Below are positions 60,445 through 64,000 of a stretch of DNA of 64,000 nt, piece by piece. The position numbers and the translations under genes were made by a program. Numbering within the stretch: position 1 is the stretch's first letter; every line of letters begins with the position of its first letter. The notes below the pieces were generated by a model that had not been told where the DNA came from, searched no databases, and saw only the letters and a program-made list of their open reading frames with translations. Source of the stretch: an uncultured Alphaproteobacteria bacterium (GTDB taxonomy: Bacteria > Pseudomonadota > Alphaproteobacteria > Rhodobacterales > Rhodobacteraceae); assembly GCA_902556405.1 (NCBI GenBank), contig CACDWF010000006.1, positions 49,688-113,687 of the forward strand. Direction: 5' to 3'.

Positions 60445-62226
60445 ATGCATTTGTACAGATCACATAACTGTAATGAATTACAAGCAGGAAACGATGGGGA
60501 GCTCGTAAAGCTCTCTGGTTGGGTACATAGAGTACGTGATCATGGAGGTGTGCTTTTCATTGACCTAAGAGATCATTTCGGTCTTACCCAAGTTTTAGCT
60601 GATCCTGATAGTCCCGTTTTTAAAGATGTAGAGAATGTGAGAGCAGAGTGGTGCATATCAATAGAAGGAACTGTGAGAAAGAGAGATAGTTCTTTAATAA
60701 ATGAAAAATTGCCCACAGGGGAGATTGAGGTTTTCATAGAAAAAATAAATATTTTAGGGGCTTCGGAGGAACTTCCTTTACCTGTTTTTGGAGATCTTCC
60801 ATATCCAGAAGAAACAAGACTAAAGTATCGCTTCCTCGATTTAAGAAGAGACGGAATACACCAGAATATAATATTGAGATCAAAGATAATCGAGTTTATA
60901 CGAAAAGAGATGTGGGGAAACGGATTCAATGAATTTCAAACACCAATAATATCATCATCTTCTCCAGAAGGAGCACGAGATTTTTTAATTCCCTCACGAC
61001 TACATCCTGGAAAGTTTTATGCGCTACCGCAAGCTCCCCAAATCTACAAGCAGCTGATAATGGTTGGTGGGTTTGATAAATATTTCCAGATTGCACCATG
61101 CTTTCGAGATGAAGATCCTAGATCGGATAGATCTCCCACTGATTTTTATCAGCTAGATATAGAGATGTCTTTTGTCGAGGAACATGATGTATTTCAATTG
61201 GTAGAAAAAGTATTTGTCAAACTCTTTGAAAATTTTTCGGACTCCTATGCAGTTAATGATTACTTTCCTGTTATTAGTTTTGGCCAATCTATGGAGTGGT
61301 ATGGTACTGATAAACCAGATTTAAGAAATCCAATAAAAATGATGGATGTTTCCGAGTTTTTTGTTTCTTCAGGGTTTAAGATCTTTGCCGATATTTTGAT
61401 GAAAGATGGAACACAGATCAAAGCAATACCAGCAAAAGGTGGGGGCAGTAGGAAATTTTGTGACAGAATGAACAAGTTTGCGCAAGAGCAAGGACTACCT
61501 GGTATGGGCTATATCTTTTGGCGATCAGATGATAGTGGTAATTTAGAAGCGGCGGGGCCGATAGCAAAAAACTTAGGCGAGAAAAGAACAGAAAAATTGA
61601 GAGATTTTCTTGATCTTGATAAAGGAGATGCAGCCTTTTTCTTAGGAGGTGTACCTGCCCATTTTAATGACATTGCTAGCAAGGCTAGGGACATCGTTGG
61701 TATCGAACTAAACATTACAAATTCAAAATCCTATGAGTTTTGTTGGATCACTGACTTTCCAATGTATGAAAGAGATACAGAGACAGGAAAAATTGAGTTT
61801 TCACATAACCCTTTTTCGATGCCCAAGGTTGATTTATTGAATAACGATATTGATCCTTTAAGTGTATTGGGGATGCAGTATGATTTATCTTGTAATGGGT
61901 ATGAGATTTTGTCTGGTGCGATTAGAAATCATAAACTAGAGAACCTGTTTAAAGCGTTTGAAATTGCGGGATATACAAAAGAGGAGGTTGAGAGCCAGTT
62001 TTCAGGTTTAGTAAATGCTTTAAAATATGGTGCTCCTCCTCATGGAGGATGTGCTGCTGGCATTGATAGAATAGTAATGCTTTTGGCAAAGGAAGATAAT
62101 ATAAGAGAAGTTATAATGTTTCCTATGAACCAAAAAGCAGAGGACCCTATGCTTGGATCCCCCAGAAATCCAACCACAGAACAGTTAGATGAACTCAAAT
62201 TAAAAATAATCGATCACGATCTATAA
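60445..62226 (+). CDS. aspS: aspartyl-tRNA synthetase, probably nondiscriminating
   Basis: Class II synthetase, bacterial type with a GAD insertion, 593 residues. The N-terminal anticodon-binding domain has [11 protein letters not shown]. Motif 2 is [21 protein letters not shown], and motif 3 is [20 protein letters not shown]33 in RDHGG is the residue linked to relaxed anticodon recognition, where discriminating enzymes have Leu. It may therefore also make Asp-tRNA-Asn for the GatCAB amidotransferase. Confidence 0.97.
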   Translation: MHLYRSHNCNELQAGNDGELVKLSGWVHRVRDHGGVLFIDLRDHFGLTQVLADPDSPVFKDVENVRAEWCISIEGTVRKRDSSLINEKLPTGEIEVFIEKINILGASEELPLPVFGDLPYPEETRLKYRFLDLRRDGIHQNIILRSKIIEFIRKEMWGNGFNEFQTPIISSSSPEGARDFLIPSRLHPGKFYALPQAPQIYKQLIMVGGFDKYFQIAPCFRDEDPRSDRSPTDFYQLDIEMSFVEEHDVFQLVEKVFVKLFENFSDSYAVNDYFPVISFGQSMEWYGTDKPDLRNPIKMMDVSEFFVSSGFKIFADILMKDGTQIKAIPAKGGGSRKFCDRMNKFAQEQGLPGMGYIFWRSDDSGNLEAAGPIAKNLGEKRTEKLRDFLDLDKGDAAFFLGGVPAHFNDIASKARDIVGIELNITNSKSYEFCWITDFPMYERDTETGKIEFSHNPFSMPKVDLLNNDIDPLSVLGMQYDLSCNGYEILSGAIRNHKLENLFKAFEIAGYTKEEVESQFSGLVNALKYGAPPHGGCAAGIDRIVMLLAKEDNIREVIMFPMNQKAEDPMLGSPRNPTTEQLDELKLKIIDHDL

Positions 62227-62232
62227 ATTCAT

Positions 62233-62460
62233 TTAATAGAATAGATTGATTATTAAACAGGTCGGTATCCAAAGAATAACAGAGACTAGCGTGGTAATAG
62301 AAAACTTGCGTTTAAGATTAGGGTTTACTGGAGATGAAGGTGCGGTACCTTCAATAATATTTCTCTCATCATTTTGGGTGGTAACATTTATTGGTAAGAT
62401 GATAAATAAAATAATAAACCAGTAAACTGATAATAATACTATTGCAGATGTTATTGTCAT
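62233..62460 (-). CDS. DUF1467 two-helix membrane protein
   Basis: 75 residues with two membrane helices at about 5-24 and 53-74, joined by a polar loop containing GTAPSSPVNPNLKRKF, the recognisable DUF1467 part. The function is unknown. It overlaps the mce gene by 4 bases, the usual neighbour in alphaproteobacteria. Confidence 0.85.
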   Translation of the reverse strand: MTITSAIVLLSVYWFIILFIILPINVTTQNDERNIIEGTAPSSPVNPNLKRKFSITTLVSVILWIPTCLIINLFY

Positions 62461-62867
62461 TGTTTGACTTCCTCTAACTCGATTAGAGTGCCATTAAAAT
62501 CCTTCGGGTGTAGAAAAATTACTGGATTACCATGCGCACCAATTTTAGCTTCTCCATCTCCTAATACAGTTGCTCCATCTTTTTCTAGGCTCAAAATAGC
62601 ACTATTTATGTCCTCTACTTCAAAACAAATGTGGTGTATCCCACCTTTTTTATTCTTTTCAAGAAAGTTTTCTATTGGGCTTTTTTCTCCCAGTGGTTCT
62701 AGCAATTCTATCTTGGTATTTGGTAATTCAATAAATACTACCTTAACGCCATGATCTATTTGATCGATGGGAGAGCTTATTTTTGCTCCCAGTATATTTT
62801 TATAGGTTTTTACAGCCTCATCTAATTTGGGTGTTGCTATGGCGATGTGGTTAAGTTTTCCAATCAT
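62457..62867 (-). CDS. mce: methylmalonyl-CoA epimerase
   Basis: Vicinal oxygen chelate (VOC) protein of 136 residues. HIAIATPKLDEAVKTYKNILGAK and HHICFEVEDI supply metal-binding histidines, and GTLIELEEV the glutamate. It interconverts the methylmalonyl-CoA epimers on the way from propionyl-CoA to succinyl-CoA. No methylmalonyl-CoA mutase is in the window. It follows dapE after 2 bases. Confidence 0.92.
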   Translation of the reverse strand: MIGKLNHIAIATPKLDEAVKTYKNILGAKISSPIDQIDHGVKVVFIELPNTKIELLEPLGEKSPIENFLEKNKKGGIHHICFEVEDINSAILSLEKDGATVLGDGEAKIGAHGNPVIFLHPKDFNGTLIELEEVKQ

Positions 62868-62869
62868 TT

Positions 62870-64000
62870 TTACACTTTCTTATCGTAGTTTTTCAAAAAA
62901 TTTTTATAGATATCTTTTAGCAAAACAATATTGTCGACCTTAGTATTTTCATTAATTTGGTGCATAGTATCGCCAACTAAACCAAATTCTACAACTGGGC
63001 AGTATTCCCGCACAAATCGAGCATCTGATGTGCCGCCTCCAGTGGAAAGTTTACAATCTAAACCTGCTACTTCTTTTATTGAAGTAGTTAACAGGTCTGA
63101 AAGTTGACCTGGTTCAGTCAAAAAACTTTCACCAGAACATTTATACTTAATTTCTAGAGTCGCATTAGTTTCTCCATTATGCTTAGCGACAAGCGCGTCT
63201 ATTTTTTTTGTTAGCGATAAGCATGAATGCTGATCATTAAAACGTACGTTAAAGTTGGCATAAGATTTCTCTGGTATAACATTCAATGCTTCATTATTCG
63301 TATCTATTGTTGAGATGTTTAAACTAGAGGGCTCAAAAAAATCACTACCTTTGTCTAGCTTAAGAGATTTTAATTCGCTAAGAAAGTGAATTAGTGTTTC
63401 GACTGGGTTAACTGCTTTGTCAGGATAAGCTATATGACCCTGCTTTCCTTTGCAAACTATAAATCCGCTTAACGAACCACGTCTACCAATTTTTATAGTA
63501 TCACCCAGCAACTTGGAGGAGGTAGGCTCACCAACGAGACAGTGGTCAATACCTTCGTTATTTTTAGCAGCCCACTTCAAAAGCTCTTTTGTACCATATT
63601 CAGCGTGACCTTCCTCATCACTCGTGATTAATAGTACGAAAGAGCAACTAAGCTCTTCTTCCTCAATGATCTCTTTAAGCGCAATAAGGAAAGCTGCAAC
63701 AGAAGATTTCATATCTACTGAGCCCCTTCCAAAAATTCGATCGTTCCTAATATCACCAATGAATGGATCGCTATCCCATAAACTTTCCTCCCCTGGTGGT
63801 ACTACATCTACATGACCATTAAAGGCCAGGGTTCTTTTGAAACCTGACTTCGGAGACCACCGCGCAAAAAGGTTTTTTACACCTTGGGTGTAGGAAACCT
63901 TTATTTGGAAACCTAACTGCTCAACAAATGAAGAAATAAATTCTAGAGATCCACCGTCGTCTGGAGTAATTGACTTGAAACTAATAAGTTTTTTTGTCAA
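62870..64000 (-). CDS. dapE: succinyl-diaminopimelate desuccinylase (start cut by window edge)
   Basis: M20-type zinc peptidase of lysine and peptidoglycan synthesis. Metal ligands are seen in FNGHVDVVPPG, GRGSVDMKSS, TSDEEGHAEYG and the C-terminal GGTSDARF. The last codon in the window is TTG, which could be a start. The family normally has a few more residues before the KKLISFKSITPDDGG stretch, so I treat the N terminus as missing by about 5-10 residues. Confidence 0.93.
   Translation of the reverse strand: MTKKLISFKSITPDDGGSLEFISSFVEQLGFQIKVSYTQGVKNLFARWSPKSGFKRTLAFNGHVDVVPPGEESLWDSDPFIGDIRNDRIFGRGSVDMKSSVAAFLIALKEIIEEEELSCSFVLLITSDEEGHAEYGTKELLKWAAKNNEGIDHCLVGEPTSSKLLGDTIKIGRRGSLSGFIVCKGKQGHIAYPDKAVNPVETLIHFLSELKSLKLDKGSDFFEPSSLNISTIDTNNEALNVIPEKSYANFNVRFNDQHSCLSLTKKIDALVAKHNGETNATLEIKYKCSGESFLTEPGQLSDLLTTSIKEVAGLDCKLSTGGGTSDARFVREYCPVVEFGLVGDTMHQINENTKVDNIVLLKDIYKNFLKNYDKKV

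Overview
This window is 64 kb of housekeeping chromosome from an AT-rich alphaproteobacterium with very tightly packed genes. I read 63 protein-coding genes, two of them cut by the window edges. I found no rRNA or tRNA gene, insertion sequence, prophage or CRISPR array. Several neighbourhoods are typical of alphaproteobacteria, and some especially of Rhodobacterales: miaB-phoH-ybeY-corC-lnt-metK-trmB; cmk-rpsA-sppA-ihfB; xerC-DUF484-transaldolase/priA; hisC-tyrA with DUF2125; lgt-midA-pgeF; atpHAGDC without the Fo genes; and DUF1467-mce. The low GC, very short gaps and overlapping stop codons suggest a streamlined marine lineage. Both the Rhodobacterales placement and the marine lifestyle are inferences from gene order and composition.

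Layout. 1-0.5 kb: start of an FAD-dependent dimethylglycine/sarcosine dehydrogenase-like gene (minus). 0.6-7.7 kb: tRNA and rRNA maturation, envelope and SAM operon (miaB to trmB). 7.7-14.9 kb: aroA, cmk, rpsA, sppA, ihfB, a LapA-domain gene, trpF, trpB. 14.9-16.9 kb (minus): pth, rplY, trpA. 17-24.2 kb: ychF, truA, ileS, and a minus-strand block of xerC, DUF484 and a small transaldolase. 24.3-29.4 kb: priA, hisC, tyrA, then DUF2125 on minus. 29.5-32.5 kb: a MotA/ExbB-like plus MotB/OmpA-like stator pair of unknown job. 32.5-36.4 kb: clpA and gloB (minus) and a methyltransferase. 36.6-41.4 kb: F1 ATP synthase operon. 41.5-46.6 kb: an MFS transporter, then prs, ycgN-like, ribF, a MaoC hydratase and a HAD hydrolase (all minus). 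46.8-48.8 kb: groES-groEL. 48.8-54 kb (minus): purK, purE, trxB, pgeF, midA, lgt. 54-57.1 kb: ubiK, ybjN-like, proC, csaA-like, a D-2-hydroxyacid dehydrogenase. 57.1-64 kb: carB (minus), aspS (plus), DUF1467, mce and dapE (minus).

Work shared between genes. The window serves translation (miaB, trmB, truA, ileS, aspS, pth, rplY, rpsA, ychF), aromatic and histidine synthesis (aroA, trpFBA, tyrA, hisC), purine, pyrimidine and PRPP supply (purEK, carB, prs, cmk), lipoprotein maturation (lgt, lnt), protein quality control (groESL, clpA, sppA), and replication or chromosome resolution (priA, xerC, ihfB).

I did not find an obvious new defence or mobile system. The observations most worth a second look are cmk, which has no ATG/GTG/TTG start; a split and inverted trp gene set; the MotA/OmpA stator pair with a very long coiled coil; a perfect 14-bp hairpin inside lnt (with a 10-bp relative in trmB); tandem 15-bp repeats in front of clpA; and the purK stop codon lying in the loop of the groEL terminator.
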